Shown: positions 1 through 11,756, numbered from the stretch's first letter. The stretch: DNA of 64,000 nt from Otatea glauca (GCA_036346275.1 JAYEVK010000275.1:237820-301819), one strand, 5' to 3'. Notes: generated by a model not told the origin, from the letters alone. Made by a program: numbers and translations.

Positions 1-22
1 ACAGAAGCAACTGGGTAGTTAG

Positions 23-1801
23 TTACCAGAAATCTCCGCACGAACACTGGCCATCTCTGAAGTGATGGAAGCGGGTACGGTCCCTCATGACAATCTCTCT
101 GCCATACACCCGGGAGACAAGCTTTGTGCTCTCGTGACAATCGCTGCACACCCGGAGGTTCTTGATGATCCTGATGGGCGTGCCTGGAGGGGAAGCGATC
201 AGCGCAAAGGCAACAGCGAGCCTCTCGCTGTGGTAGGACAGTGCGTCTGCCTTGTCCTCCTCCTCGACGTCAAACAGCACCACCGTTGTGCTCGGCCGGT
301 GCCCGCATTCACTTAGCCTGGCCTCGACCTCTTCAACCATGGCGTGTATCTCCTTTGAGGCAGGGTGCGTCTTGTCACCCATCAGGAACTCATGGAGAAC
401 TCCATCGATGTCCAGGAGGCTTGACCCCGGGCTCTTGTCAATGCCCATGGCCTTCATCTCCCTCCTCGCCTTCTTGGCGTCCTCCCATCGGCTCATCCTC
501 GCATAGAAGTTGGACAGCAGGACGTAGTTTCCACTGTGCTCTGGCTCGAGCTGCATCAACTTTCCGATCATCCTCTCGGCAAGCTCCACCTTGCCGTGAG
601 TCCCACAAGCCCGGATCAAAGACCTATATATCGCCGCGTTCGGTGGAATGTCCATCCGCCGGATCAGCTTGTCGGCATCATCAAGTCGACCTGCCCTGCC
701 CAGCATGTCAACCATGCATCCGTAATGCTCAATCGTCGGCGCAATCCCGAATTTAACCTCCATTCTCTCGAAGTACAGCTGCCCTTCATCCACCAATCCA
801 GCATGAGCGCAAGCGCACAACACCGCCAGCACCGTGACGCCGTCGACTGGGACGCCCTCGAGGCGCATTCTGCCAAACGAGGCAAGCGCAGCACGACCAT
901 AGCCGTGGACGGCCAAGGCTTGGAGCATGGCGTTGTAGCAGCGCGTGTCCATGTCCGCGACGCCAGCGAACACCTGCTCTGCCAGGTCCAGCCTGCCGCA
1001 CCTGGCGTACATCTCCACAAGCGCGGTGGCCACGAAGCAGTTCACGGCGAGCCTGCGCTTGAGAGCATAGGCGTGCGCCCATACGCCGTGCCCGAGAGCG
1101 CCGAGCTCGCCGCACGCGCCGATGACGGCGACGAGCGTGATCTCGTTCGGCCTGACGTTCAAGGAGGTCATCCGCGCAAACAAGTCGAGGACCTCCGCCG
1201 CCGGGCCAGCGCAGGACGCGTCCCTGGCCCGGCGCGCGTACGCTGACAGCAGCGCGTTCCAGGCCGGCAGGTCTGGCGCAACAATCCTGTCGAACACCCG
1301 GCGGCACGAGGCGATCCTGCCGCAGCGGGCGAAGACGTCGAGCAGCGCGGCCCCGAGGACGCGGTCGTGGGAGGCGGCGCGGGCGCCGAGGAATTTGAGC
1401 GAATGGGTGGCGAGCGCGAGGGCGGCGCCGGGAGGCGAGGCGCGGAAGAGGGGCGGGTAGGTGAATGCGTTGGGGCGGAGAAGGGAGGAGAAGAGGAAGA
1501 GGACGGAGTAGAGGGAGAGGGCGGAGGGGAGGTGGAGAGGGGACGGCTGGAGGAGGGAGTTGGCGAGGAAGGCGGTGGGGGGAAGCGGGGAGCAGAGGAG
1601 GAGGCGGAGGCGGTGGGAGAGGCGGAGGGAGGTGGAGAGCCGCAGGAGGAGGGAGAAGTTGGGAGAGTGGCGCGCGAGGCCGGAGGTGAGGAGGAGCGCG
1701 TGGAGCTGGCCGAAGAGGCGCGGTGCGGCGGTGCGGCGGCGGCGGAGGGTCGGGAGCGGGTCGGCGGGTGCGGGACGGTGGCGGGCGGGCGTTGGGCTCA
1801 T
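23..1801 (-). CDS. DYW-class pentatricopeptide repeat (PPR) protein, complete
   Basis: This single-exon gene encodes a 592-residue PLS-class PPR protein. Proteins of this class bind specific organellar transcripts, and those with a DYW domain usually direct C-to-U RNA editing in plastids or mitochondria. The Arg/Pro-rich N-terminus (about residues 1-35) fits an organellar targeting peptide. Degenerate PPR motifs run from about residue 120 to 430, for example around VLGAALLDVFARCGRIASC and the VNCFVATALVEMYARCGRL block. An E region and PG box (SPGSSLLDI) follow. The C-terminal DYW deaminase domain has the zinc/catalytic HSE motif at 524-526, CSDC at 552-555 and the paired Cys at 586/588. The protein ends in GDFW rather than the canonical DYW. 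The ATG at 1799-1801 is the first in frame, and overall length and order fit the family. It resembles the Arabidopsis At5g43790-type proteins, but I would not assert orthology. GC content is very high at the 5' end, as is usual for grass genes. Confidence 0.94.
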   Translation of the reverse strand: MSPTPARHRPAPADPLPTLRRRRTAAPRLFGQLHALLLTSGLARHSPNFSLLLRLSTSLRLSHRLRLLLCSPLPPTAFLANSLLQPSPLHLPSALSLYSVLFLFSSLLRPNAFTYPPLFRASPPGAALALATHSLKFLGARAASHDRVLGAALLDVFARCGRIASCRRVFDRIVAPDLPAWNALLSAYARRARDASCAGPAAEVLDLFARMTSLNVRPNEITLVAVIGACGELGALGHGVWAHAYALKRRLAVNCFVATALVEMYARCGRLDLAEQVFAGVADMDTRCYNAMLQALAVHGYGRAALASFGRMRLEGVPVDGVTVLAVLCACAHAGLVDEGQLYFERMEVKFGIAPTIEHYGCMVDMLGRAGRLDDADKLIRRMDIPPNAAIYRSLIRACGTHGKVELAERMIGKLMQLEPEHSGNYVLLSNFYARMSRWEDAKKARREMKAMGIDKSPGSSLLDIDGVLHEFLMGDKTHPASKEIHAMVEEVEARLSECGHRPSTTVVLFDVEEEDKADALSYHSERLAVAFALIASPPGTPIRIIKNLRVCSDCHESTKLVSRVYGREIVMRDRTRFHHFRDGQCSCGDFW

Positions 1802-1995
1802 TTGGACCCGGGCTGTTGGGAGTGGCGCGCTCTTCTAAGATTTTCTTGGGCCCTCTTTATGGGCCTAATATGAACGGAAAGATCGTCTTGGGCCCATGTA
1901 CGAGCCTGAAACTAGCATGCCTCGGACCGACTGGCCTAGCCTCGGCCATGGATACCGTGTCTCCTATTTAATCAAGCACGGCCCGCATTAGGCTA
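1802..1995. promoter_or_regulatory. Upstream region of the PPR gene
   Basis: This is the short 5' flank of the minus-strand PPR gene, between its ATG and the first MITE. It contains two GGCCCA/TGGGCC-type elements (around 1845-1870 and 1888-1894), which are common in promoters of plant organelle-related genes. No clear TATA box is visible. The promoter role is inferred from position only. Confidence 0.4.
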
Positions 1996-2368
1996 CGAGT
2001 GATCACTTTTTCTAGCTTTGTAACTTTTTTTTCCTTCTAAATCTAGCATTTTCAGAATTGCAAATCTAACCCTCTCCTATTGCGAAAGGCACGGCAGGCG
2101 ATAAGTCTAGTCTCGTTACCTCGTTTTTTTCCTCTAATCCAGCTTTCTACCAAGCGGAATTGCAAATATAGCCCACTCCCCCACCACGGAAGGCCCAGCA
2201 GCCGACAAGCCTGGGGAGCGCAGTAGATGGTGAGGTAGCGCGGGAGCGGCTTGAAGCGCTAGAGGCATGTTCCACGGTGGAGAAGGTGCTAGATTTGCAA
2301 TTCTGCTAAGGAGGAAACTAGATTTGAAAAAAAAATAGATAACGAGGCTAAAAGAAAGTGATCACCCG
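1996..2368. mobile_element. MITE with long imperfect terminal inverted repeats, TA flanks
   Basis: The left end (CGAGTGATCACTTTTTCTAG) is matched in inverted orientation by the right end (GCTAAAAGAAAGTGATCACC). Pairing continues for roughly 35-40 bp through an A/T run. A TA dinucleotide lies immediately outside each end (1994-1995 and 2369-2370), as expected for Tc1/mariner (Stowaway-like) insertion. There is no coding capacity. Family assignment is an inference from the TA flanks. Confidence 0.6.
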
Positions 2369-2990
2369 TAAAATTTCTAGGTTATATAATAGACGTGTCC
2401 GTGTGCAGCGTAAGTGCCATGTACGTGTGGCGTGCATCCTTCTCATGTGTTTCTTCTGAATGGATGCGTTTCTTCGTGTGCCGTACCCGTACGTAGTTGA
2501 CATGCAGCAGCAGCAGCGATGATTAAAGGAAAAAGGTACATATACCGATATACGTACGTATCTGCACCGACAAATTAAAGTACCAGGATTACCAAAAATT
2601 AAACTAGAGCCTGGGACACTTTTCATGAGGGGTTAGAGCTAATCAGCTAATGCAGAGGATGGATCCGCATCGATCACACCATTGACACAGAAAGGTAGTT
2701 GAAGCATGCAAGTTAAACATATCAACGTGCATGCGTCGCAAGCAACTCAAATTGTAACCACTCATGGATCATGAACACTCAGCACACGCAACTTGAATTG
2801 TGTTTGTCCTCTCTTTCGCTCAACGCGTGACTCAATTTTCTCAGGCCTTACAATTTTATAGCTTGAGTGTGACCAACCGATTGTCCAAAGAAAATAAGAG
2901 AGGGAGAAGCGAACAGTCATGTTGATTTGGTATATCACCAGCTAGTACCCCAAATTGTCCTCTCAGCTCTACGGGCTACATTATATATAC
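2369..2990. other. Intergenic DNA, no gene seen
   Basis: This is AT-rich intergenic sequence. A 92-codon open frame on the minus strand (2348-2626) has no recognisable domain and runs through the MITE end, so it is not called as a gene. Confidence 0.5.
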
Positions 2991-3213
2991 GGGTGTGTTT
3001 GGGTACTTGCATCAGGCGGTACATGTATGACATGATTTAAGGAAAAAACTATTACATATGTTTGGTTGTTTAAATAGAACCATTCTATTTTGGATGGTGG
3101 GATGCAAATTTAATAAATATTCCTTATAGATGTTAAATCATTTTATTCACCAAAAACAATGAAACTAAATAGTTCAGAACCATGCAACCTCATCCCACCA
3201 GCCAAACACACCT
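2991..3213. mobile_element. Tourist/hAT-like MITE, 223 bp
   Basis: A perfect 11-bp terminal inverted repeat is visible: GGTGTGTTTGG at 2992-3002 and CCAAACACACC at 3202-3212. A TAC trinucleotide flanks both sides (2988-2990 and 3214-3216) and may be the target duplication. The size and the GTTTGG-type terminus fit Tourist-like MITEs of grasses, although a TAC duplication is not the usual TTA/TAA. There is no coding capacity. Confidence 0.7.
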
Positions 3214-4830
3214 TACATACGTGAACACATGGGTTTTCTGCTTCTCATGGTTTTTATGTGGATTTGTCTAGTCTTGTTTACCGTGCATGCCAAATCGAAA
3301 CCTCCGCTTCGTATATGAAAAGCATGTATGAAATTACAAATATTTAAAATTCATTTTGGTCAACTTATTAGAGATACGCTGCAAGCATCTGATCTGCTAG
3401 CCTATTAATATAAGGGCAGGCAATTAGTGGTACAGTTCACATTCATTTAGACAAAAAAATAGGCTACCTCTCGCTCTATTTATGCTTGCTGGATGCATAT
3501 AGTAAGATGAAACAGAATCACAGTTGCCTTTTTACGCTGGCTCGATGCATGTAATAAGATGAAACAGAATCACAGTTGCCTTAACTTGTATGCCATGTCC
3601 ATTTGATTGAGATGGCTCATGATATGAAAAAAGTTTCCACCTGCAAATTTATTTATTATTGAAATGAGATGAACCGTGCATTAGTTGGAATGTTTAGTGA
3701 GAACCTAATCAAACACATGCATAGAGATCCAATGCAGGCACTCTACTATCGAGTGATCTGGATTATTCGTTATCTTGATCCAACATTTCGAACAGATAGA
3801 AACTGATTAGGTTGTAGTTCTGATCCTCTCAAACAGCGTAGAAACCCTTTCTAAAAACGATGCATCTGTATATTAAATAACAGAACCGTAGCCCTATTTT
3901 TAGCTTGAAGTGTGCTCCATGATCCTACGAAAGAGTAACTTTTTTTTTTGTCATTGTTATCCAATAATTGCACTGCAGTACAGTTAGTTATTCGGTGTAC
4001 CTCGACTTAGTTAGTTAGGTACGTAGTATTAAACCGCATGGTGGACTAATTCCAACCATCTGTGTTAGTACTAGGACGAGATTAGAGTTATCACAAATAA
4101 GTGAAAGGAAATGAATGAATACATGAATAGATAATGATAAACTTTTTTTTTACTATATTCACATTTAAAATATGATGCTAAATGATCCCCAGCTCTTTCT
4201 TTTCCCCGACGAAATTTCAATATACAAATTTCTTTTTGCGACGAATCCTCAATTCATATATCTTTTTAGCATTGTTAGCAACAGGTGATATAAGATGAAA
4301 CTTACACTCTAGCACTAGCACAGAACAAACTTGCTGTCAAAAAATGAGTATTGCTTCCAAGGCATTTGGACCGACAGAGGAGATAAAAAGGATGGGATAG
4401 TATTTTCTTGCCTCCTTACTTGAAAACGAAACTATGGCGATTTAGTCGATGAAATTGATTTGATAAAATTCATAAAAGCGAAAAAAACAAAAACAAAAGA
4501 GAGAGAATAATTGATGATTTGTCCTCATTTACTTGTGCCATTGATCATTTGTTCTGTAATGTCTCACTGACATGCGGATTCTAGGACCATATATCAATAA
4601 GATAAACGAAACAAATGATCAATTATATCAAGTAAAATAGGATAAGTAATCAGTTTTTTTTTAAAAAAAAAGAGTACATAAATTGACCCTTATATAGTCC
4701 GCAGGGCTCAGGCTGTTGTGATCGATGCAAAATAAAATAAAATAAAATAAAGAAAGAGAAGAAAAGCTTGTCAGTTCTCTGACAAAAACACCACACCCCG
4801 GACACGCCCTCCGTCCCACCCAAATCTCAG
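3214..4830. other. AT-rich intergenic region with a 51-bp tandem duplication
   Basis: No gene is visible. About 40 bp are duplicated with a 51-bp period (3491-3530 and 3542-3581; shared core AAGATGAAACAGAATCACAG). There is also an (AAAAT)n run around 4728-4752. The right end leads into the transporter promoter, where a TATA-like TTATATAG lies near 4690. No long open frame is present. Confidence 0.5.
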
Positions 4831-5540
4831 CTCAAAACACCGAAAGGGAAGGAGGATCCATCACCTGTGCCGCCCAATGGAGGAAGGGAGCTCCGCATCT
4901 CGCAGGCAATTTCCCTCTCCGTCGCTCTCTTTTACCATTTTCCCTGAATTGTTCGGCCATCTTCTTTGGGGGTGAGGCGATCTGTGCTGGTTTCGGTGTA
5001 CTCTGCCGAACAAGTGCGATTTTGGGGCGCATTCGTGGGTGGATTAGGAGCGCTGTGGGTGTGAAGCTGCGTTCATGGAGTAGTTTTTGATGGTGTTCCG
5101 TGGAAGAGGATTTGGTTACCATGAATAGCCACTGCCCGGTGCATCCAGACACGAGGATTGAGGAGGCATGTTTTTAGCAGCATTCAGGCACGGTAGGATA
5201 CTTGTACCGTATAGTATAAACTGTGCTGGTGAAAACACAAAGAAGCTCTGTATTTCTTCCCCACCTCTGATGTTTAGTAACAACGATAAACAAAGGGATG
5301 ACTGAAGCTTGCTGATGAATATTTAATTTTTATGAATTATTATTCAAATCCAACCTACATCCCATAGGTTTGTCTTAATTATCTGATGCGATGCAATGTT
5401 CCCATTTCTTCAGCTATAACTATAATAAATTGCCTCACTTTCTACATTTAAATCTTGGATTCCCGGATCTTATGCAAATGTAGTCTGTCTCTTGGAGACT
5501 GTACTTCAGCAAGTGTTGAGTTGAGCCTGTGAAAATAGAG
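4831..5540 (+). promoter_or_regulatory. Probable promoter and 5' UTR (with possible UTR intron) of the transporter gene
   Basis: Base composition changes from AT-rich to GC-rich near 4800, where a transcribed leader would begin. A minus-strand open frame here (4832-5152) has no recognisable domain. A GT-rich stretch after 5190 and the CAG at 5411-5413, before the ATG at 5541, could be a 5' UTR intron, but this is not certain. The region is interpreted by position only. Confidence 0.4.
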
Positions 5541-8404
5541 ATGAGTTCTCTAAGCAAATCTGACAAGAAGGCTGTCTTAGACTTTTCATCATGGAGCTTC
5601 AATATTACTACATCCGTCGGAATCATCATGGTCAACAAAGCTTTAATGGCCACGCATGTATTCAGTTTCGGTATGTTTGTGCTTTGATAATAAATTCCCG
5701 TAACCATATGTCTAGTTATCACCTTTGATATCTCGTTCTTCAATTTGTGGGCAGCGAGTATTATCTTATGCTGTATTTTGTAATGTGTTTTTTTTTTGTT
5801 TCTGTCAGACTTTGAATTGAATGTTGCAGGCTTATTTCCGATTCTGAAATACACATCAATATTGGCCCAGTGATTTTAGTGAACAAAGGGATAGACGCGG
5901 ATCTTATTTTATTATGAAATTCAGATACATATTCCTCAGGGCTTGCAATTGGAGAACTGACAGCTATATTTTAAACTTCTAGTAGCTTTAACGATGCCAG
6001 TGCAAATTTCATTCATTTGAATTTTAGATGCTTTATTGTTGATAAATCTTTAATTACAAATATGTATCTGTCCAACTCAAACGAAAATGTTCACCGGGTT
6101 TGCTTTCATAGTGATCTGAAAGACTAAGTAGTTATGGACTCAGAAGAATTTGGCTCTTAGACTATGATAGGTGTTTGCTAAACCTAAAATCCACCCCCCT
6201 TTACCTGCTATACTAAAACTTGCTTGACATAAGTTGGTAATGTATCTGCTGAGAATAAGAAAGGACCTTAATGGAAGCACTATAGGCAATGCTAATCTAA
6301 TATGATTTCTTATTATATATTGGGCAATTATAAGTTCTACCAGATTTCTGCACTGTCCCTCAACAAACTGCACATGTATGGGAGCATGGCTATATCTCCT
6401 GCCATGTCACTGATTATGATTTGCTTCTTGCAGCCACAACGTTAACTGGCCTTCATTTTGTGACAACCACCATGATGACGATTGTCTTTCGGTGGTTAGG
6501 CCTGAGCCAGCCCTCCCACTTACCAATAGCAGATCTGATTAAATTTGTGATCTTTTCAAACTTGTCAATTGTTGGGATGAACGTAAGCTTGATGTGGAAC
6601 TCTGTGGGGTTTTATCAGGTTAGTGAAGGTTCCATTAGCTAAATTCGGTTACTTTAAATCATTAACAATTTAACACTTAAATAATCGTTTTTTCTTGTTC
6701 AGATAGCAAAGCTGTGCATGATACCTGCATCATGTCTTCTGGAGGTTGTCTTTGATCATGTACATTATTCACGTGACACAAAGCTAAGCATAATGGTTGT
6801 ACTGGTAGGCGTTGCAGTCTGCACGGTTACTGATGTCAGCGTGAACGCAAAAGGTCTGGTCGCTGCTTTTATAGCCATCTGGAGCACAGCTTTGCAACAA
6901 TATGTAAGTTAAACCTCCTATACCGTATGGTGATTTCTTATCTGCTAGCCACTAATATTCCCAGCTGCAGCTGTCCTTTGGTAACCACAAACTTTTTAAA
7001 AAGACAAGTTATTACATCGTGGCACAATAGTTACTGTGGTTCTCTGTAATTCTGCATAATTATGAATACTTGGAAGTGCTTTAGCAACTCTCTTTTTTTC
7101 CTTCGTTGAGCATGGGAAGAAAGCATCATGCCAATGTTTGACATTGATAGAATGAGATGATAACATTGTTTAGGCCCTGCCCTCATGACGTCATGCTTAC
7201 AGAAACATTATCACTCCATTTTCCAAATATGCATTCTTTTGTGTAATCTCACAACTGCATGGCATTCTCTATTTCTTGTATTATTTGATTTCCCTTGCCG
7301 CCCTGTTTTGTTTTCAGTAACTGTTCTATCAGCAGTACCTGTGGACTGTGGTCCTACCGTAGACCCAACTATAAAGTGTGCACAATTTTAATTCTTCTGT
7401 AATTTCCGTTCTTTCTGCAGTATGTTCATTTTCTCCAACAGAAGTACCATCTGAACTCATTCAACCTCCTAGGCCACACTGCTCCAGCCCAAGCAGGATC
7501 CCTCCTTCTAGTGGGACCCTTCGTTGATTTCTTGTTGACTGGCAAAAGGGTGGATCACTTCAATTTCACATCGCTTGCTCTGGTAAGGGGGGCAATCTCA
7601 TGACAATGTTTCATCTCTCTGATCCTATGGTGATCTATGCTGTAGCTTTTCTATAAGGAAATCACCTAGCTGTTTTCGGAGAGAAAAAATGGTCATTGAC
7701 CAAATGACCAGCATTTAGCAGCGTTGCATTTTGCAATACTGCACATGCATGATGCTTCATCATTTTAGGGGAAAAAGTATGTTGTGGATGTACTATAGGA
7801 TGTTTTTTTCATGCTGCTTCATCATATGGGATATTTGGATGACATACAGTGGCATTGCATTTCCTCTTGTGACTAAAATGCCTTTATTTTACTGATTAGC
7901 CTGTTAGCAATAAGTTGAAACAACTTCATCTGCCCTTTATGTGTCATCCCTTGATTGTCAATGGTCTATATGCATGTTATGCTTGATTAGAATTTGTGAT
8001 TCGAGTGTTTGCCAGATTAGTTCATTTGTGTTCAACCTTGTTTCCCTTTTGCCCATCTTACCATATAACTTCTCATTCTGCAGTTTTTCCTCACACTCTC
8101 ATGCTTCATTGCCATCGGCGTTAATCTGAGCCAATTCATCTGCATTGGCCGGTTCTCAGCTGTATCCTTCCAAGTCCTGGGCCACATGAAGACCGTGCTT
8201 GTCCTGTTCCTTGGGTTTCTCTTCTTTGGCAAGGAAGGTCTGAATTGTCAGGTAGTCCTTGGGATGATCCTCGCTGTTCTTGGAATGATATGGTATGGAA
8301 ACGCATCAGCAAAACCAGGTGGCAAAGAGCGGCGGAGCATTCTTCCAGTGAGGTCCGACAGGCACAACGGAGATTCAGAAGAAAAGGATGATGGTGAGAA
8401 ATAG
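5541..8404 (+). CDS. UDP-rhamnose/UDP-galactose transporter-like protein (NST/TPT family), five exons
   Basis: The exons are 5541-5670, 6434-6618, 6703-6903, 7421-7582 and 8084-8404. All junctions are GT/AG and keep the frame, giving 332 residues. The product is a multi-spanning nucleotide-sugar transporter of the drug/metabolite superfamily. Members exchange UDP-sugars for UMP across the Golgi membrane to feed cell-wall polysaccharide synthesis. It matches the URGT group, as I recall it, in these segments: SSVGIIM-like [11 protein letters not shown] near the N-terminus, [10 protein letters not shown] at the exon 1/2 join, [32 protein letters not shown], and the conserved GHMKT with Lys262-Thr263. 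About ten hydrophobic helices are present. The start is supported because the short hydrophilic N-terminus aligns with family members. It ends with a Lys/Glu-rich cytosolic tail. Which sugar is transported cannot be told from sequence. No lesions are seen. Confidence 0.92.
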
Positions 8405-8957
8405 TTTTGTGATCTGCATCTGAGACGAGCATTTTTCCTGGGAGGTCTCTGGTGATGCAAGTATCACAAACGAAGAATTTCTGGCATTATGTTTACTGCA
8501 GAAGCTGAACCTTTTCCCATCCAGTAGAAATTCAGCATTGTTATAGTTACAGGTCACGTACAGTATTATCTCTCATTTTTTGTTCTCTGAAACATTTGTG
8601 ATGAGGCGAATGGCCGATCTTGTACAAGGTTGCAGACAGGTTTACCAAATATAGTGTAATTGTTTGCAAAAAAAAAGCTTTCTACATTTCCTTGTGAACT
8701 GTGCTGATTACTGTATGAACTGTTGAAGCTGAATAGCATCAACAAAGATTGAAGCAATGGTGTTGCTATCCACTATTGAGTAGTGTCATTGCATGAACTG
8801 CAGAAGTTTGTGCCGGCTGCTGTATCCTCCAGGTTGCAGCCATATAGGGTTGGAATTAATGGACTCCATAGCTGTTTTTAGAGTGGTTATGGTAGAGTGG
8901 TCGCCTTGAGACGGGCTTGGAATTTGCCTCAATGTCAGGCCTGGTACTTGTGGCTTT
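8405..8957 (+). other. 3' UTR and intergenic spacer
   Basis: This is sequence downstream of the transporter stop codon, AT-rich and without a supported gene. The first part is probably its 3' UTR. It ends at the stop codon of the broken sugar transporter on the opposite strand. Confidence 0.5.
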
Positions 8958-10085
8958 TCAGCTGATGAACGTGAGCTCTGCCTCAGTAGAACCGCCGCTG
9001 CCGATGCGGACGTCCTCGTCGGCGATGAACCTACCCCAGAACCAGTGATCCTTCCAGACCAGCATCATCTCCTCGATCGGCACGTTCTTCGTCTCGGGGA
9101 GGAAGAGCATGACAACTGCAGTCATGACGAGTACCCATCCGGCAAAGAAGAAGAAAAGCGCATACTTGATGCGGCAGAGCATGGGGATGAATGCTTCACT
9201 CACTGTGAAGATGCAGAGCATGTTGACGGACACGGCGACGCTCTGCCCGGCCGGCCGCACCTCCAGGGGGAAGATCTCGCTGGGAACCAGCCAGCCGAGA
9301 GGACCCCACGAGTACGCGTACGCCGACACGGAGAGGCAGACGAAGAGAAGCACGAAGCCTGCATATGTCTGAAAGAATCCAGTGCTTCACCACTCCTGTA
9401 CTTGATGGCTAGCATAGCCCCCACCATGACCTGCCCAAATTACGAATAAGAATAGATAGAAGGGTTGTTATACGAAGGATCAAATTGGAACTAGTCGGTC
9501 TGGGGAAGGGAATACTATACTGAAATCGTAATTACGAGAAAGTCGAGTTCGCGGTTCGTCACTTTTTCTTTATATCTATTGTGAACACAAACTCTATATT
9601 TTAAACCGGTTTCTCTTCGTAATTCGCGGAAGTTTAACTCCCCCTCACGTGTAGGCTCCCTCAGGCCTAGAACGTGGAATAGAAATTGACTGCAATTATT
9701 ATTTTTAATTACGCCAACCGGGTCTTGAACTTGAGACCTCTTGACTCTGATACCATATTGAGTTGCATACACCAGCCAGTTCACCCAAAAGCTTAAGCTG
9801 ATGAGGAAAGATGGGCAATTCACTTATACTTCAACAACCATGATCAGCGGCCCCCGGTACTTGCGCTTTACGATGTCCCGCCATGGGTTCTTGGTCAGTT
9901 TGCACCGCTCGCCGGCGAAGGCGAGGTCGCTGTACTCGCCGCTCACGTCCTCCACGCTGCGGATTCGCCGGAGCAGGGACTGTACCTCTCCATGGTTCTC
10001 ACGGTTGGCAAGGGAGTTGGGGGTGTCGGGGAGGAAGAGAGAGCCCAAGGTGACGATGCTGCTCGGGATACTCACTTTGCATTAA
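8958..10085 (-). pseudogene. STP/MST-type monosaccharide-H+ symporter, truncated remnant
   Basis: Two blocks of an STP-family sugar transporter (major facilitator superfamily) are recognisable. The upstream block (about 10075-9824) carries GSLFLPDTPNSL and the NPWRDIVKRKYR loop that precedes helix 7. The downstream block (about 9429-8958) carries VMVGAMLAIKY, the SWGPLGWLVPSEIFPLEVRP signature, helices 10-12 and the PETKNVPIEEM motif before a normal stop. The first half of the protein is missing. So is the roughly 120 residues that should lie between the blocks (the QQLTGIN helix 7 region and helices 8-9). A one-base frame change separates the VMVGA segment from the YAGFVLLFVC segment near 9360-9375. 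This is a non-functional gene fragment. Its 5' edge directly abuts transposase sequence. Confidence 0.85.
9690..9805 (-). repeat. tRNA-like (SINE-type) repeat between the sugar-transporter blocks
   Basis: Read on the minus strand, this stretch has TGGTATCAGAG followed by a box-B-like GTTCAAGAC (about 9724-9736) inside a potential T-arm (GGTCTCAAGTTCAAGACC). The same type of sequence recurs in grass introns and intergenic regions. It could be a tRNA-derived SINE, or a fragment of a retroelement leader that mimics initiator tRNA-Met. It is assigned only as tRNA-like. Confidence 0.4.
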
Positions 10086-10089
10086 GATT

Positions 10090-11756
10090 CTGAAGTGCAT
10101 AACATCAATACAATGCTATACATCTAACTCCTTCCAGTATGGTAATTCTCAAAATATCAACATCTTCTTCCACATGGTTCTAAGACGAACAAATTTACGG
10201 CTCTTTCCATACTAAACGTTGATATCCTCCACACGTGAATATATTTGTCTTTCACTCATAGGCTGTGAGGGCGAACGAATTTTCTTCTTCCCATCAAATT
10301 TGTCATCCATCTTACGGTATCGATGACTTCGAGGTAGAAATCTACGGTGACCCATGTATACAGTTTTTTTAAAATTCGGCAGCCACAAGCTGTCTGTCTC
10401 CTCTTCACAAATAAGACACGTTTTGACTCCCTTCGTACTGTACCCCGCCAAATTACTGAGAGCCGAAAAATTATTTATGGTGCAAAATATCATAGTCCTT
10501 AGGTTGAAGTGTTTTCTTATGTACGCATCCCACACCGCGACCCCTTCATTCCACGATTTTACCAAATCTTGTATCAGTGAAGCAAGGTATACATCAATAT
10601 CATTTCCTAACTGTTTGGGTTATGAGATTAGCAACAACATCATGATATATTTTCACTTCATGTACAACCAATAAGGGAGATTGTATATACACAACAGAAT
10701 TGGTCAGGTGTTGTAATGACTGCTTATGTTACTAAACGAATTCATTCCATCGGTACTCAATCCAAATCTTATGTTCCTCATTTCGGCATCGAACTCTTTA
10801 TGTTTTCAATCGATGTTTCTCCATTGAGCCGAATCAGCGGGGTGTCTCAACTTGCCATCTTCCTTTCGAGACTCATAATGCCAACGCAATAATTTTGCCT
10901 CTCTGAAATTTGCAAACAACCGCTCCAAACGGAGAATGATAAGTAAGTACCACAATACCTTGGCCGGTGCACCTTTAGTGACCTCTTCACCGTCGTCGCC
11001 TCGGCTCTTACGCTTCTTGTTATTACGCTTCTCCTTTTGTTTGTACCAGGGCACACTGCATACTGGATAAATGTGCAGTTCCTTATACGCATTACGGTAC
11101 AACATGCAATCATTCAGACATGCATGTATCCTTTCTATTTCTATTCCCATGTGACATAGTAACTTCTTCCCTTCATAAATGCTTGTTCGCAACTCTTTTC
11201 ATTCCGGAAGCAGATCCGATAGTAGAACTAAAAGTGCATTGAAACTTGTATCTGTCCAACGGTGTTTTGCTTTCAGTTCGAACAATGCAACGACTGAACC
11301 CAACTTGGTGTATTCTGCTTTGAAACCCGAGAACAACGGTTTGACATCGTCTTTCATCAAGATTTTAAACTTTACAAACTCTCTTTCCGTTTGATATTGC
11401 TCCACATCCCACAATATTTGCTCTAAATTGCCCTCCTCAAACATATCACGCTGCAACTTGTCATCGGGTTCCGCCATGTCTTCGTTGCATACCAGAAGGG
11501 TACTACCTGTCTCCCCGTGATGGATTCAATACGTATAATTCCTAACGAAGCCACGTCGAATCAGGTGGTCCTCAATTTGAGATGAGTTGTTAAATTTTCT
11601 GAGATTGGTGCAATCAATGCAAGGACAATATATGAAGTTTACACCCCTCTTCACTATGTCTTCTTTTGCAATTTTTTTGAACTCCTTAACACCCATCTGA
11701 AATTCAGCACTCACACGGCTTTTCTGATACATCCATTCCTCATGGTCCATCTGCAA
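10090..11756 (-). pseudogene. CACTA (En/Spm) transposase TNP2, decayed
   Basis: Starting at 11756, the N-terminal transposase-associated domain is visible (MDHEEWMY, then YCPCIDCTNLRKF and HLIRRGF). It is followed in order by the LKAKHRWTDTSFNALL block (about 11270), the CHMGIEIERIHACLNDCMLYRNAY zinc region (about 11150-11090), the ILRLERLF..LLRWH segment with LRHPADSAQWRNID ending near 10810, the TNP2 core (RFGLSTDGMN, then VWDAYIRKHF and MGHRRFLPRSHRYRK), and finally FWELPYW-like and CIDVMH motifs near 10180-10095. Several in-frame stops occur (for example between 10566 and 10805, and near 10160), and the 3' half of TNP2 is absent. It once catalysed cut-and-paste transposition of CACTA elements. 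It is now defective. Confidence 0.85.

Noticed and set aside
241..1246. Plus-strand open frames opposite the PPR gene
   Set aside because: They are shadows of the GC-rich minus-strand PPR coding sequence, with no domain and no independent start context.
2348..2626. 92-codon minus-strand gene
   Set aside because: It overlaps the MITE terminus, has no recognisable domain and lies in low-complexity intergenic sequence.
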